Below, in pieces: positions 5,109 through 5,156 of a stretch of DNA of 5,156 nucleotides. Position 1 is the stretch's first letter, and each line of letters starts with the position of its first letter. The notes under the pieces are model-generated. The model was not told the DNA's origin. It saw only the letters and a program-made list of their open reading frames with translations, and made no database searches. A program made the position numbers and the translations under genes. Source of the stretch: an uncultured bacterium (GTDB lineage: Bacteria > Planctomycetota > Phycisphaerae > Sedimentisphaerales > Anaerobacaceae); the NCBI GenBank assembly GCA_913009865.1, contig CAJVYK010000132.1, positions 1 through 5,156 on the forward strand, written 5' to 3'.

Positions 5109-5156
5109 AGATCGGAAGAGCGTCGTGTAGGGAAAGAGTGTAGATCTCGGTTGTCG
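5109..5156. other. Illumina TruSeq adapter contamination
   Basis: The last 48 bases begin AGATCGGAAGAGCGTCGTGT and continue as the reverse complement of the Illumina universal adapter through TAGATCTCGG. There is one apparent difference near the end (T instead of G at 5152). In the protease frame it translates as RSEERRVGKECRSRLS, a well-known artefact tail in databases. It begins exactly on a codon boundary, which is why the protease frame looks unbroken. These bases are not genomic. Confidence 0.98.

Noticed and set aside
5109..5156. Continuation of the protease coding sequence to the window end
   Set aside because: The sequence is Illumina adapter, so the apparent last 16 residues are artefactual.

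Overview
The window is one nearly complete Rnf gene cluster on the minus strand, reading from about 4761 down to position 1. It is followed, divergently on the plus strand, by the first 84 codons of an M48-type lipoprotein metalloprotease. Rnf is a membrane-bound, ion-translocating ferredoxin:NAD+ oxidoreductase. In transcription order the genes are: a small two-helix membrane protein with an RseC-like cysteine motif (4761-4459), rnfC (4439-2991), rnfD (2942-1908), rnfG (1706-1086), rnfE (1096-458) and rnfA (442 to the left edge, incomplete). C-D-G-E-A is the order seen in clostridial/acetogen-type rnfCDGEAB operons, so rnfB is expected just beyond position 1. A good sigma70-like promoter lies at 4820-4792 in front of the small gene. 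rnfG and rnfE overlap by 11 bases, and the other gaps are 15 to about 200 bases.

How the genes work together: RnfC carries the NADH/FMN site and two 4Fe-4S clusters. RnfD and RnfG are the membrane subunits that normally carry threonine-linked FMN. RnfA and RnfE are paired six-helix proteins whose four conserved cysteines hold the intramembrane 2Fe-2S cluster. RnfB, not present here, would take electrons from ferredoxin. The leading small protein resembles a shortened RseC, a family often found with Rnf/Rsx clusters.

Repeats: two gene junctions are built from a heptamer repeat with consensus GTTCATA. One array lies between rnfG and rnfD, as an inverted array inside an AT-rich inverted repeat that supplies the rnfD stop codon. 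The other lies at the rnfC start and supplies the only ATG of rnfC. These repeats appear to have been inserted or expanded at gene edges without breaking the operon.

Organism: the operon suggests an anaerobic or facultative bacterium. The lipoprotein protease and Rnf do not fix a phylum. The heptamer and AT-rich repeats remind me of Planctomycetota or Omnitrophota metagenome contigs, but that is a weak impression. The sequence is clearly a short-read assembly: the last 48 bases (5109-5156) are Illumina adapter, and the first five (GATCT) are probably the stub of the same adapter. Genuine genomic sequence is therefore about 6-5108. I see no undescribed defence or mobile system; the interest lies in atypical cofactor motifs, the repeats and the small leading protein.
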